DNA of 64,000 nucleotides from Actinoplanes subtropicus (GCF_000721705.1 NZ_JOJL01000038.1:37775-101774), one strand, 5' to 3'. Numbered from the stretch's first letter, positions 17,250-26,101 are shown. Numbers and translations: made by a program. The notes: generated by a model not told the origin, from the sequence alone.

Positions 17250-20200
17250 CTATGCGCCGCGGCGGGCCTCGGGCACGTCGAGGTCGGTGTAGATCGCCAT
17301 CGCGAGGTCGTCGTGCGCGCGGTCGCCGGTCGCGGCGGCCAGGCCGTCGTGCGAGCGGGCCTCCTCGTGCCGGTCCCCCGTCTCCCGGGCCAGTTCCAGC
17401 GCCGCCGCGTGCCGGCTCGCCGCCTCGTCGAGCCGGTCCATCGCCCGCAGCGTCTCCCCCAGGCCGTTCAACGCCTGGATCTCCAGGCTGCGGTCGCCGA
17501 TCTCGCCGGCGATCGCCAGCGCCTCGGTCAGGTCCGCCAGGCTCTGGTCGTGATGGCCGAGCGCCCGGTGGATCACCCCGCGGTCGCTGAGCGTCGCCGC
17601 CTCGTCGGCCCGCTCGCCGCTGCGCCGTTGCAGCGCCAGGGCCCGGTCGCAGTGCTCGATCGCCGCGTCGTGCCGGCCCAGGCTGCTCAGCACGTTGCCG
17701 AGGCTGGTCAGGTTGTGCGCCACCCAGCCCGGGTCGCCGATCTCCTCGTGGATGACCATCGCGCGGCTCAGGTGGTCGAGCGCCTCGTCGTACCGGCCGA
17801 GCCGCCACAGCGCGTTCCCCGCGTTGCACAGCGCGCCGCCCTCGTGCCTCCGGTCGCCGTGCGCGCGGTAGATGGCCAGCGCCTCCCGGCACCGCGACAG
17901 CACCTCGCGGTACCGGCCGCGGCGCTCCTCGATCACGCCGATGTTGTTGAGCGCGGTCGCCTCCGCCACGGTGTCGCCCGCCGCCCGGTGGATCCGCACC
18001 GCCTGCCGGTAGAACGCGGTCGCGTCGTCGTACCGGCTGAGGCTGTAACAGGTCGCGCCGAGCGTCTCCAGCGCGTCGGCCTCGGCCACCGCGTCGCCGG
18101 ACTCGCGGTGGATCGGCAGGGCACACCGCGAGTTCTCGTACGCGTCGTCATAGCGCCCGACCCGCCAGCACACCTTGGCGATGCTGTTGAGCGCGGTCCC
18201 CTCCCCGCGCCGGTCGCCGGCCTGCCGGGCGGCGGCCAGCGCGTGCCCGTGCACGGCGAGCGCGTCCACGTGGTGGGTGCCGGCGTCCAGGTAGTGCCGC
18301 AGCGTGACGGCCAGCCCCGTCGCGTGCTCCGACCGGCCCGACTCGGCGGCCAGCGCGACCGCGGCGACCAGGTTGACCCGCTCGGCGTCGAGCCAGCCGC
18401 GGGCCTCGGCGACGTCCGGGAACGGCGGCATCGCGGTGGGCGGGGCGGGCGGATGCGGGCGCTGGTGACTGGTCCGCGGCGAGTGCAGGTCGGCCGCGAC
18501 CGAGGCGGTGTGCAGGTACTGGTCGAGCATCCGGCCGACCGCGTCGTGCCGGTCGGCGGGCGAGTCGGTGGCCAGCGCCATGGTGTGCGCATGGACGTGC
18601 AGCAGGTCGTGGAAGCGGTAGCGGCCGGGCGCCGGCTCCTGCACGAGGTGCGCGTTGAGCAGGTCGCCGAGCAGGGCCTCGGCGACGGCGGGCGGCAGGC
18701 CGGCCGCGGCGGCCGCCAGGTGCGCGTCGAAGTCCGCGCCGGGGGCGAGCCCGAGCAGCCGGAACAGTCGCTGCTGCGGGCCGGTGAGCTGGGCGTACGA
18801 GAGGGCCAGCGAGGCCGCGACGCTGCGGTCGCCGACGGCCAGCTCGGTGAGCGCGCGCCGCCGGTCGCGCAGCCGGTGGGCCAGGTGCCGGACCGTCCAC
18901 GCGGGACGGGCGCGCAGCCGGGCGGCGGCGATCCGGATCGCCAGCGGCAGCCGGTCGCACAGCGCGACGACCTCGGCGACGTCGTCGCCGGCGGACAAGG
19001 CCCCGAGGATGCGGGCGAAGAGCGCCTCCGCCTCGGACGGGCCGAGCACGTCGAGCGAGACGACGCCGGTGCAGTCCAGGTCGGCGAGGCGGCGCCGGCT
19101 GGTGACCAGGGTCAGGCAGCCGGGGGCGCCGGGCAGCAGCGGGCGTACCTGGGCGGCGCTGGCGGCGTTGTCGAGCACCAGCAGCACCCGGCGCCCGGCC
19201 AGCTCGGCGCGCCAGCGGGCGGCCCGCTCGTCGAGGCCGGCCGGGATCTCGTCGCCGGCCCGGCCGAGGGCGCGCAGCAGCACGTCGAGGGCGGCGGCCG
19301 GGTCGTCCGGCGGCCGGCCCTCGCTGTGCGCGTGCAGGTCGAGGAAGAGCCGCCCGTCCGGGTAGCGGGCGGCGAGCCGGTGCGCGAGGTGCACGGCGAG
19401 CGTGGACTTGCCGACCCCGGCCATCCCGTCGACGGCCAGCACCACGGCGGCGGTGGGCGGCGCCGCGTCGAGGGCGGCCAGCAGGCGCCGCAGCTCGGGC
19501 TCGCGGCCGGTGAAGTCGGCGATGTCGCCGGGCAGGTCGTTGCGGCTGGTCCGCCGGCCGGGGCTGAGCGACGGGTCGCCGGCCAGGATCCGCTGGTGCA
19601 TCGTGGCGAGGCCGGGGCCGGGCTCGACGCCCAGCTCCTCGACGAGCAGGGCGCGGGCCGTGGCGTACGTCCGCAAGGCCTCCGCCTGTCGATCGGCGCG
19701 GTAGAGAGCCAGCATGAGCAGCGCCCACAGCCGTTCCCGCAGCGGGTACTCCTTGACCAGCCGGCCGAGATCGGCGATCGCCTCGGTGTGCCGGCCGGCG
19801 TCGAGGTCGAGGCCGGCCCGCTGCTCGAGGGCGGCCAGGCGCTGCTCGGTGAGGCGCTGCCGGGCCACCTCGATCGCCTCGCCGGACAGGCCGCCGAGCG
19901 GTTCGCCACGCCACAGCGCCAGGGCGGCGGCCGGATCCGTCGCGGCCAGCCGCTCGAAGGCCGCGACGTCCGCCTGGGCCGGATCGATCCGCAGCTGGTA
20001 CCCGGCGTCGGTGGAGACCAGGTCGCCGCCCAGCTCCAGCGCCTGGCGCAGCCGGCTCACGTACGTCTGCACCAGGTGTGTCACGCTCGGTGGGGGCTCG
20101 GCGCCCCAGACGGTCGCCACGATCCGGTCGACCGGGACCGGCCGGCCCGCCTCGAGCAGCAGCACGGCCAGCACGGTCTGTTGTTTGACGCCGCCGAGCG

Positions 20201-20267
20201 GGACCTCGTGGTCGCCGCGCCACGCGCGCAGCGGGCCGAGCAGCTCGAAACGCAACGGTCCGGGCAC
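17250..20267 (-). CDS. AfsR/SARP-like STAND regulator (wHTH-BTAD-NB-ARC-TPR)
   Basis: A 1005-residue pathway-type regulator. Residues 1-95 are an OmpR-like winged helix (PLGGVKQQTVLAVLLL, SRLRQAL) and about 95-240 the BTAD helical domain. An NB-ARC NTPase follows, with P-loop GMAGVGKST at 281-289 and LLVLDNAAS as Walker B. TPR repeats fill about 640-1000. This is the standard AfsR layout, used to activate secondary metabolism or differentiation genes. GTG 20267 is preceded by TATAGT six bases upstream, so the transcript is leaderless and divergent from the DUF1266 genes, its closest candidate targets. Confidence 0.9.
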   Translation of the reverse strand: MPGPLRFELLGPLRAWRGDHEVPLGGVKQQTVLAVLLLEAGRPVPVDRIVATVWGAEPPPSVTHLVQTYVSRLRQALELGGDLVSTDAGYQLRIDPAQADVAAFERLAATDPAAALALWRGEPLGGLSGEAIEVARQRLTEQRLAALEQRAGLDLDAGRHTEAIADLGRLVKEYPLRERLWALLMLALYRADRQAEALRTYATARALLVEELGVEPGPGLATMHQRILAGDPSLSPGRRTSRNDLPGDIADFTGREPELRRLLAALDAAPPTAAVVLAVDGMAGVGKSTLAVHLAHRLAARYPDGRLFLDLHAHSEGRPPDDPAAALDVLLRALGRAGDEIPAGLDERAARWRAELAGRRVLLVLDNAASAAQVRPLLPGAPGCLTLVTSRRRLADLDCTGVVSLDVLGPSEAEALFARILGALSAGDDVAEVVALCDRLPLAIRIAAARLRARPAWTVRHLAHRLRDRRRALTELAVGDRSVAASLALSYAQLTGPQQRLFRLLGLAPGADFDAHLAAAAAGLPPAVAEALLGDLLNAHLVQEPAPGRYRFHDLLHVHAHTMALATDSPADRHDAVGRMLDQYLHTASVAADLHSPRTSHQRPHPPAPPTAMPPFPDVAEARGWLDAERVNLVAAVALAAESGRSEHATGLAVTLRHYLDAGTHHVDALAVHGHALAAARQAGDRRGEGTALNSIAKVCWRVGRYDDAYENSRCALPIHRESGDAVAEADALETLGATCYSLSRYDDATAFYRQAVRIHRAAGDTVAEATALNNIGVIEERRGRYREVLSRCREALAIYRAHGDRRHEGGALCNAGNALWRLGRYDEALDHLSRAMVIHEEIGDPGWVAHNLTSLGNVLSSLGRHDAAIEHCDRALALQRRSGERADEAATLSDRGVIHRALGHHDQSLADLTEALAIAGEIGDRSLEIQALNGLGETLRAMDRLDEAASRHAAALELARETGDRHEEARSHDGLAAATGDRAHDDLAMAIYTDLDVPEARRGA

Positions 20268-20273
20268 CGCGCG

Positions 20274-20318
20274 ACTATAGCGGGATTCGAGCGAAGTGCG
20301 AGCGGCCCCGCCTACTCT
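20274..20318. promoter_or_regulatory. Divergent leaderless promoters
   Basis: On the minus strand TATAGT (20279-20274) is 6 nt before the AfsR-like GTG. On the plus strand TACTCT (20313-20318) is 7 nt before the GTG at 20326. The two start codons are only 58 bp apart, so the promoters must share upstream DNA. Confidence 0.6.
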
Positions 20319-20325
20319 CCCGCGC

Positions 20326-21165
20326 GTGCAAATTCCTGTCTACGTCTACCTTCTCGCGCCCGTGGTGATCGTCGCCTTCGTCGTGCAGCTCGTGCTCCGC
20401 GGTCGCTCGGCCGCCCGCAGCGCCCGCGGCATCACCCGCGCGCTGCGCAACGTCGTCGCCGCCGACAAGCAGCAGCCCACCACCGGCGAGCTGGCCACCG
20501 CGCTGGCCGTCGGCGCGCACATGTCGCTCAACCAGGGCGTCTCCTGGAACGTCCTCAAGGACGACGCGAACAGCGCCCAGAAGATCTACGCGAACCTGAA
20601 GAACCAGTGGGACGTCACCAGCCCCGCCGCGCTGCGCGAGTGCCTCGAGGGCCTGCTCGACGACGAGACCGGCGACCCGATCGCGGACTTCGTCCTCAAG
20701 GTCCGGCAGCCGGGAGCGGACGCGTGGCGGGCCACGGTCACCGAGGCCGCCCGCTCGCAGGGCGTCCCCGAGACGACCATCGCCGAGATGACCGCCACCG
20801 TCGACCGCGTGCTCCGCTACGAGGACCGCTTCCGCGCCGACGGCCTGCTGCCGCCGGAAGGACAGGTCAAGAGCCTGCTTGCGTACGACTGGGGCCGGGC
20901 CGTCAACATGGCCCGCTGGGGGTACAAGCTCCGCTGGATCAAAGAGCAGCAGGCCCAGGAGTACGTGCTGCGCGCCGCCAAGCAGGCCTTCGGCGTCTAC
21001 GGCTCGTGGACGGACCTGTCGGCCGGCTACGCGCTGGGCCGGGTGCTGCGCTTCGACAACGACGAGTTCGACAGCTGGTACGCCACCATCCTGGAGGCGC
21101 ACCAGGTCCTCACCACCGACCCGGCGAGCCCCTGGCTGACGCTCCCCTGGCCGGCGGGCCGGTGA
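20326..21165 (+). CDS. DUF1266 protein, membrane-anchored
   Basis: A 279-residue protein. One N-terminal transmembrane helix (VYVYLLAPVVIVAFVVQLVL) precedes a soluble domain. The C-terminal half matches DUF1266 (YDWGRAVNMARWGYK, SWTDLSAGYALGRVLRF), and the middle has a helical region with NQGVSW. Function is unknown; DUF1266 proteins are scattered in bacteria, some near toxin or secretion genes. It overlaps the next, related gene in a GTGA, so they form an operon and probably act together. Confidence 0.75.
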   Translation: MQIPVYVYLLAPVVIVAFVVQLVLRGRSAARSARGITRALRNVVAADKQQPTTGELATALAVGAHMSLNQGVSWNVLKDDANSAQKIYANLKNQWDVTSPAALRECLEGLLDDETGDPIADFVLKVRQPGADAWRATVTEAARSQGVPETTIAEMTATVDRVLRYEDRFRADGLLPPEGQVKSLLAYDWGRAVNMARWGYKLRWIKEQQAQEYVLRAAKQAFGVYGSWTDLSAGYALGRVLRFDNDEFDSWYATILEAHQVLTTDPASPWLTLPWPAGR

Positions 21166-22028
21166 ATCATCGACGCCTCGTCGTCCTGGCGGCCGCCGTC
21201 GGCCTGATCCTGCTGGCGGCGGCCCTCCGGGAGCTGTACACCCGGTGGCGCCGCCGCCCGCCCCGCCCGCTGGACACCCCCCGCTACGCCGGGGTCGCGG
21301 CGTCCGCGGAGTACTCCTCGGCGCTCGCCCTGGGCGCGCTGGCGTCGGTCCGGGCCGGCGAGGTGCTCGACGCCGTCCAGTGCCGCCGCCCGCGCCGCGC
21401 CATCAAGCGGGAGTTGCGCCGGGCCGCCGAGCCGTACCGCCACTCGGTGCTCGGCGAGGAGGATATCGCCACCGCGGTCGGCCGCTGCGTCAACGACCTG
21501 CTCGGCCCGGCCGCCGAGACGGTCGGCGGCCACCTGGCCCGGGCCGAGGAGCTGATCCGGCACCGCGGCCGCGGCGGCCCCGACCTGTGGCACCACGCCA
21601 TCGACGAGTGGGCGGCCCGCGCGGCCCTTCCGCCGGAAGCCGTGGCCGGCCTGCACGACACGGCCGACCAGATCGCGAACGCCGAGTCGGACCTCCGCGA
21701 CGCGGGCATCCTCGGCGCCGGCGAGGTCGTGCCCAGCCTGCTGGCCTTCCACTGGGGACCCGGCGTCCACCTGGCCCGCGGCGCGATCCGGGCCGGCTGG
21801 CTGGACCGCACCCGAGGCCTCAACTACCTGCGCCGCGCCGGCGAACTGGCCCGCCTCTGGTACCCGACGCCCCGCACGCTGCTGGCCGCCCAGCTGCTGC
21901 CCGCCTACCTGACCGCCGACACGGCGACGATCCGCTGGGCCGAGCTCGTCGTACCGCCGCTGCTGACCGACCCCCGCAGCCCGCTCACCGACCCGGCCCC
22001 CACCCCGGACCAACCCGCCCAGGCGTAG
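21162..22028 (+). CDS. DUF1266-like paralogue, membrane-anchored
   Basis: 288 residues, starting at GTG 21162 inside the stop of the previous gene. It has the same layout as its neighbour: an N-terminal helix (LVVLAAAVGLILLAAAL), then a basic stretch and a helical domain with LLAFHWGPGVHLARGAIRAGWLD mirroring LLAYDWGRAVNMARWGYKLRW next door. The final GR motif region is less conserved, ending in a Pro-rich tail. It is probably a diverged tandem duplicate. Function unknown. Confidence 0.7.
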   Translation: MNHRRLVVLAAAVGLILLAAALRELYTRWRRRPPRPLDTPRYAGVAASAEYSSALALGALASVRAGEVLDAVQCRRPRRAIKRELRRAAEPYRHSVLGEEDIATAVGRCVNDLLGPAAETVGGHLARAEELIRHRGRGGPDLWHHAIDEWAARAALPPEAVAGLHDTADQIANAESDLRDAGILGAGEVVPSLLAFHWGPGVHLARGAIRAGWLDRTRGLNYLRRAGELARLWYPTPRTLLAAQLLPAYLTADTATIRWAELVVPPLLTDPRSPLTDPAPTPDQPAQA

Positions 22029-22375
22029 CCGACGGCGCGCGCGTTCGTCGCCACCACAAGGACCGGCAGCTTCCCGACTTGGCCGACAAGCGGACACCGC
22101 CGGAAGCCGCAACCGTAGTCACCCGCACCGCGATCGGCCCTTCACGGATCTTGAAACGCACGCGTCCGCCGAGAACGGAAAAGCTCCACCCTTGCCCAGG
22201 CCCGGGCCACCGCGCCGCCCGCGATAACGGAAATATCAGGGCAGCGAATCGGGCGTGCTCTCACGAGGTGGACGCCGATGGGACCACTACCCAGCATCCG
22301 GGACCGCGCCCGCCAGGAGCGACGAGCGGCCCACCACGCAGGACAAAACCGCCCTCGGCGACGACAGCAAGGGCG
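22029..22375. other. Intergenic region without a recognisable gene
   Basis: I see no gene, tRNA or clear hairpin here. It separates the convergent DUF1266 pair from the SDR gene. Short open frames lack a ribosome site and coding-like composition. Confidence 0.6.
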
Positions 22376-23194
22376 TCAAGCTCCCGCTGTCCTGACCGGC
22401 CCGCGCCCGGAAGCCTCGCGCCGCCGGACCGTCCGCTCGGCGAGGCGCAACACCGCCCGGTGCGGCAGGAACCGCTGGCCGTTCGCCACCATCGCGTTGG
22501 CGCATCCGTCGACGACCGACGGACGGCCGTGGGCCAGGCCGCGCAGGGTGGTCGCGACGACCTGTTCGGGCGTGCGCCGCCTGCCGAACGAGGCCTCCTC
22601 GGCGCCGACGACGTCGAAGAAGGCGGTCTCGGTCGCCCCCGGGCAGATGGCGATGACCTCGACGCCCTGCGGCTTGGCCTCGCCCCACAGCGCCTCGGTG
22701 AACGACAGCACGAACGCCTTGCTCGCGGCGTAGACCGCCATGTGCGCGATCGGCTGGAAGGCGGCGGTGCTGGCGACGTTGACGACCGCGCCGCGCCGCC
22801 GGGCGGTCATCGCGGGCAGGAAACGGGTGGTGAGGTCCACGACGGCGGCGCAGTTGAGCTGGATCTGCGCCAGCAGCCGGGCCGGGTCGGCGTGCTCGAC
22901 GTCACCGTGGGTGCCGAAGCCGGCGTTGTTGATCAGGACATCGACGGTACGGCCGAGCGCCGCCACCCGGCCGGCGAGGTCCTCGCCGGCCCCGGGACGG
23001 GCCAGGTCGATCGGCAGGACGTCCACGCGGACGCCGTGGGTCGCGGTGATCTCGGCGGCGAGCGACCGCAGCCGGTCCTCGCTGCGCGCGACCAGCACCA
23101 GGCCGGCGCCCTGGCGCGCGAGCTCGTGCGCGAAGGCCGTGCCGATGCCGCTCGACGCGCCGGTGATCAGAGCCGTCTCTCCAGCGAACTTCAT
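22376..23194 (-). CDS. Short-chain dehydrogenase/reductase
   Basis: A 272-residue NAD(P)-dependent oxidoreductase of the classical SDR family. The cofactor motif TGASSGIG is at residues 12-19, NNAG near 90 and the catalytic YAASK near 155 with the preceding Ser in VASTAAF. It starts 10 bp after the TetR stop with GAGGAG upstream, so both form one operon. The TetR probably senses a compound that this enzyme reduces or oxidises. The substrate is not determinable. Confidence 0.9.
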   Translation of the reverse strand: MKFAGETALITGASSGIGTAFAHELARQGAGLVLVARSEDRLRSLAAEITATHGVRVDVLPIDLARPGAGEDLAGRVAALGRTVDVLINNAGFGTHGDVEHADPARLLAQIQLNCAAVVDLTTRFLPAMTARRRGAVVNVASTAAFQPIAHMAVYAASKAFVLSFTEALWGEAKPQGVEVIAICPGATETAFFDVVGAEEASFGRRRTPEQVVATTLRGLAHGRPSVVDGCANAMVANGQRFLPHRAVLRLAERTVRRREASGRGPVRTAGA

Positions 23195-23204
23195 GACCTG
23201 CTCC

Positions 23205-23834
23205 TCAAGAGTCTGCGGGTGGTAGCAGTCCGTGCTGGGCCAGGTCGAGCAGGACCCCGGCGCGCCGGGTGAACAGCCCGGACGCCTCCGACCCCGGATT
23301 CAGCACGTCGGTCAGGGTCTTCAGGCCGTCGAACGCGGCCACCAGGACCACGGCGACGGCGTGCGGATCCGGGCCCGGGCGGAAGTCGCCGTCGGCCTGG
23401 GCCCGCCGGACGATGTCGGCGACGAACTCCACCCACTCGGCCATCGGCTTGACGACCGCGTCGGCGGTGGCCGGGTCGGCCGCCATCTCCCGGGTCAGCC
23501 GGTTGATGCTCCAGGCGCCCGGCTCGGTGGCGAGCAGATCGAGCATGGCCGGCGGCAACGCCCGGAACTGCTCGAGCGCGCCGCCCGCCGCCAGCACCCG
23601 TTCGCTGACCTCATGCAGCCAGCGCTCCTGCTGGTCGCGCAGCACCGCGAGGGCCAGGGCCGACTTGGACGAGAAGTGGAAGTAGAAGGCGCCCTTGGTG
23701 AGCCCGCTGGCCACGATCAGGTCGCTCAAGCCGGTGCCCGTATAGCCCCGCTCGGCGAACACGCGGGCGGCCGTCTTCAGCAGGAAGGCGCGGGTGGCCT
23801 CCCCCTTGGCGGTGGCCGGCGTCGTCGGTGTCAT
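23205..23834 (-). CDS. TetR-family repressor
   Basis: A 209-residue repressor. The N-terminal helix-turn-helix reads TGLSDLIVASGLTKGAFYFHFSSKSALA, close to that of gamma-butyrolactone receptor-like TetR proteins. The C-terminal ligand domain is less conserved. The ATG is preceded at 6 nt by TAGTCT, so its mRNA is leaderless. A double palindrome immediately upstream implies autorepression together with the downstream SDR gene. Confidence 0.9.
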   Translation of the reverse strand: MTPTTPATAKGEATRAFLLKTAARVFAERGYTGTGLSDLIVASGLTKGAFYFHFSSKSALALAVLRDQQERWLHEVSERVLAAGGALEQFRALPPAMLDLLATEPGAWSINRLTREMAADPATADAVVKPMAEWVEFVADIVRRAQADGDFRPGPDPHAVAVVLVAAFDGLKTLTDVLNPGSEASGLFTRRAGVLLDLAQHGLLPPADS

Positions 23835-23840
23835 GAGCCG

Positions 23841-23887
23841 AGACTAGAAACATACCGGTCGGTTTGTAAATACCGACTGACCGGTAT
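23841..23887. promoter_or_regulatory. TetR double operator over a leaderless promoter
   Basis: Site 1 (about 23849-23869) has arms ACATACCG and CGGTTTGT; site 2 (23870-23887) has ATACCG and CGGTAT. Their centres are about 20 bp apart. Site 1 resembles the autoregulatory element bound by ScbR/ArpA-type repressors. The -10 box TAGTCT (minus strand, 23846-23841) abuts site 1. Confidence 0.75.
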
Positions 23888-23897
23888 GTGATGCCGG

Positions 23898-24395
23898 TCA
23901 TAGCTGATCGCCCAGCCGGATGGCCAACTCGATCTGCCATCTGGTCTTCCTGCGCTCGGTGCGCGGGTCGGTCAGATAGGCCTCGTAGCGACAGGCGAAC
24001 GCGTCGCCGGCCGGGCCGGTCACGACGTCGAAGGGCAGGCCCTCGGCGCGGACCCAGTCGATCAGCAGGCCGTTGGCGCGGCGGGCGTGATTGACGTACG
24101 TCAGGGCGGCGTAGCGCCCGGCCGGCAACGCGCCGGGCCGGACCCGGTCGTCGCCGGCGAACGGCTGGTCGGTGATCGCGCCGACCTCGAGGTCCATGTC
24201 GCCGTCCATGTCGACCACGTGCAGACGCAAGAAGACGGGTCCATAGCGGATGCCCGAGTCGTCGAGCCGCTGGTACAGCTCGGCCATCAGCTTGTCGCGC
24301 ACGGCCAGCATCCCGCGGAACGGCGTCACAGTACGGATCCCGGCGGTGGCGCGCTCGGGCCACGTCACCACCGACGGTCCCGCGAGGATCTCCAT
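23898..24395 (-). CDS. GyrI-like/AraC effector-binding domain protein
   Basis: About 165 residues from ATG 24395, which has TAGCAT 7 nt upstream (leaderless). The beta-alpha-beta-beta pattern with LEVGAITDQPFAGDDRVRPGALPAGRYA is typical of stand-alone GyrI-like/effector-binding domains, which bind amphipathic small molecules and sometimes hydrolyse or sequester them. Upstream open sequence is not used because it would run through the riboswitch on the other strand. The operators of the TetR gene lie just past its stop. Confidence 0.75.
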   Translation of the reverse strand: MEILAGPSVVTWPERATAGIRTVTPFRGMLAVRDKLMAELYQRLDDSGIRYGPVFLRLHVVDMDGDMDLEVGAITDQPFAGDDRVRPGALPAGRYAALTYVNHARRANGLLIDWVRAEGLPFDVVTGPAGDAFACRYEAYLTDPRTERRKTRWQIELAIRLGDQL

Positions 24396-24402
24396 TCCGG
24401 TG

Positions 24403-24412
24403 ATGCTACGGT
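24403..24412. promoter_or_regulatory. Overlapping divergent -10 boxes
   Basis: ATGCTACGGT contains TAGCAT on the minus strand (for the GyrI-like gene) and TACGGT on the plus strand, about 8 nt before the riboswitch begins. The two polymerases could not bind at the same time. Confidence 0.45.
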
Positions 24413-24421
24413 CGCCGGGAA

Positions 24422-24503
24422 GGTCATGAGTGCCAGCGCACAGCCCCGGCTTGCTGGCCGGCAACCCTCCGCCTCGCGGGCGGGGTGCTCCGGGTGACGA
24501 CCA
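24422..24503 (+). promoter_or_regulatory. Probable SAM-IV riboswitch
   Basis: The leader of the GNAT gene carries the actinobacterial SAM-IV core. It opens with GGTCATGAGTGCCAGCG, continues with CCCCGGCTTGCTGGCCGGCA and ACCCTCC, then GGGGTGCTCCGGGTGACGACC. The outer helix pairs GGTC with GACC. Downstream, GCCGGCACG/CGTGCCCGGC can form a second hairpin, and the ribosome site sits in GAGGAGCCTC, which can self-pair, so translational control is likely. Identification is from remembered consensus, not from a covariance search. Confidence 0.75.
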
Positions 24504-24549
24504 GGCCGGCACGACCGTGCCCGGCAAGCCGCGAGCGAGGAGCCTCGTC

Positions 24550-25146
24550 GTGCCCATCGTCTTCAGTCCCGCCGGTCTCGGCGACGCCGGCCGGATCGCC
24601 GCGCTGCACGCCGACAGCTGGCGGCGGCACTACCGGGGTGCGTATGCCGACGCGTACCTGGACGGCGACCTGCTCGCCGACCGCCGCGCGGTCTGGTCGT
24701 CCCGGCTGGCCACCGCCGAGGGCACCCGGACGATCGTCGCCGAGCGGGACGGCGACGTGGTCGGCTTCGTGCACGTGGTCCTCGACGCCGACCCGCGGTG
24801 GGGCAGCCTGGTCGACAACCTGCACGTGTCCCACGCCGAGCACCGGTCCGGCATCGGCAGCCGGCTGATGGGGCACGCCGCCCGCGCGGTGCTGGCCGGG
24901 GCCGGGTCGCCCGCGCTGTACCTGTGGGTGCTGCGGCAGAACACCCGGGCCCAGGCCTTCTACCGCGCATCCGGCGGCACCCCCGTGGAGACCGGCATCG
25001 CCGCCGCCCCCAACGGCGATCCCGCGCTCCTGACCGGCACCCCCGAAAAGCTCCGGATGTCCTGGCCGGACGCCACCCGGCTCGTCGAGCTGACGGACGG
25101 CGGCGCCGACCGATCGAACGACCCGAGCCGAGGGGAGGTCCGGTAG
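24550..25146 (+). CDS. GNAT-family N-acetyltransferase
   Basis: About 198 residues from GTG 24550, chosen for GAGGAG at 24536-24541 and because earlier codons lie in the riboswitch. The acetyl-CoA loop HRSGIGSRLM (motif A) and LYLWVLRQNTRAQAFY (motif B) are clear. The C-terminal 30 residues extend beyond the usual fold. The upstream SAM-IV element predicts expression when S-adenosylmethionine is low, suggesting a substrate in methionine, SAM or polyamine metabolism; the substrate itself cannot be read. Confidence 0.88.
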   Translation: MPIVFSPAGLGDAGRIAALHADSWRRHYRGAYADAYLDGDLLADRRAVWSSRLATAEGTRTIVAERDGDVVGFVHVVLDADPRWGSLVDNLHVSHAEHRSGIGSRLMGHAARAVLAGAGSPALYLWVLRQNTRAQAFYRASGGTPVETGIAAAPNGDPALLTGTPEKLRMSWPDATRLVELTDGGADRSNDPSRGEVR

Positions 25147-25149
25147 GCT
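25144..25149 (+). promoter_or_regulatory. Leaderless promoter -10 box TAGGCT
   Basis: TAGGCT lies 7 nt before GTG 25157, overlapping the end of the GNAT gene. No ribosome site is present. Confidence 0.55.
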
Positions 25150-25156
25150 GCCGCGC

Positions 25157-26101
25157 GTGCGTGCCAGCCGTGTCGTCGTGATGCTCGCCGTGTTCGCCCT
25201 GGCCGGCTGCGGCGGGTCCGCCTCCGCGGCCTCGTCGTCCTGGGTCGCGTCTGCGCCACCGGCGACCACCTCCGCGCCCGCCGAGTCGGTCTCGGCGCCC
25301 CCGTCGCCGTCCGCTTCGCCCGCCAGGGCGACGGCTCAGAAAGTGGCGGCCGGCGGCACCATCGCCGCCCGCATGGCGGCGGTGCGTGCCCTCATCGCCA
25401 AGAAGCCCGGCACGATCGGCCTGGTGGTGCGCGACCGGGTGACCGGCACCGTCTGGCGGGCGGGCGATCCGGCGCAGCTGAACTGGACCGCCTCGACGAT
25501 CAAGCTGGCCATCTCGTCGGCGATCCTCGAGCGCGCGCACGCCGGCCAGGTCACCCTGACCGCGGCCGACCGGAACACCATGCGCCTGTCGCTGGTCAAC
25601 TCCGACAACGACGCGACCACCGCGCTGTGGACCAAGTTCGACGGCGCCGGCATGCTGAGCCGCTTCCGCACCACGTACGGGATGTCCACGCTCGGCGTCG
25701 TCCCCGGTCTGCCGGTCTTCTGGCGCAACCTGCGCTGCTCGGCCCAGGACCTGGCGAACCTGATGTCGTACGTCCTGGACAGGATGGACCCCACCGGCCG
25801 CGCTTACCTGGTCACCACGCTGCGCGGGGTGGCGTCCTTCCAGCACTGGGGGGTGTGGGGCGCCGGCGCGTCGATGCACCCCGGCAACAAGGACGGCTGG
25901 GCCCAGAAGCCGGACAACGGTGTCACCCATTGGGTTACCCACAGCGTCGGTTTCGCCGGCGACCACGAGCGCTACGTCGTCGCCGTCACCTATCGGCTGA
26001 CCGCGTCGGGAACGCTCGCCCAGGGTGCCCACACGGTGAGTGACGTGGTCGCGACCGTCTTCGGCGCGAAGACCCCGGCGGCGATCTCGTTCCCGACCTG
26101 A
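25157..26101 (+). CDS. Beta-lactamase-fold serine hydrolase lipoprotein
   Basis: 314 residues, lipoprotein signal with LAGC (Cys18), then a Ser/Pro/Ala linker to about residue 65. The penicillin-interactive fold follows: STIK gives the SxxK nucleophile, LVNSDND the SDN box and NKDGW the KTG-like box. The length and SDN suit a class A beta-lactamase-like protein, but the KDG in place of KTG leaves open a non-lactamase hydrolase role. It is anchored outside the membrane. Confidence 0.8.
   Translation: MRASRVVVMLAVFALAGCGGSASAASSSWVASAPPATTSAPAESVSAPPSPSASPARATAQKVAAGGTIAARMAAVRALIAKKPGTIGLVVRDRVTGTVWRAGDPAQLNWTASTIKLAISSAILERAHAGQVTLTAADRNTMRLSLVNSDNDATTALWTKFDGAGMLSRFRTTYGMSTLGVVPGLPVFWRNLRCSAQDLANLMSYVLDRMDPTGRAYLVTTLRGVASFQHWGVWGAGASMHPGNKDGWAQKPDNGVTHWVTHSVGFAGDHERYVVAVTYRLTASGTLAQGAHTVSDVVATVFGAKTPAAISFPT

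Noticed and set aside
16140..22028. Plus-strand open frame of about 1960 codons
   Set aside because: Only its last 288 codons (from 21162) read as a real protein. The rest is out of frame in the GH9 gene and antisense to the AfsR-like gene.
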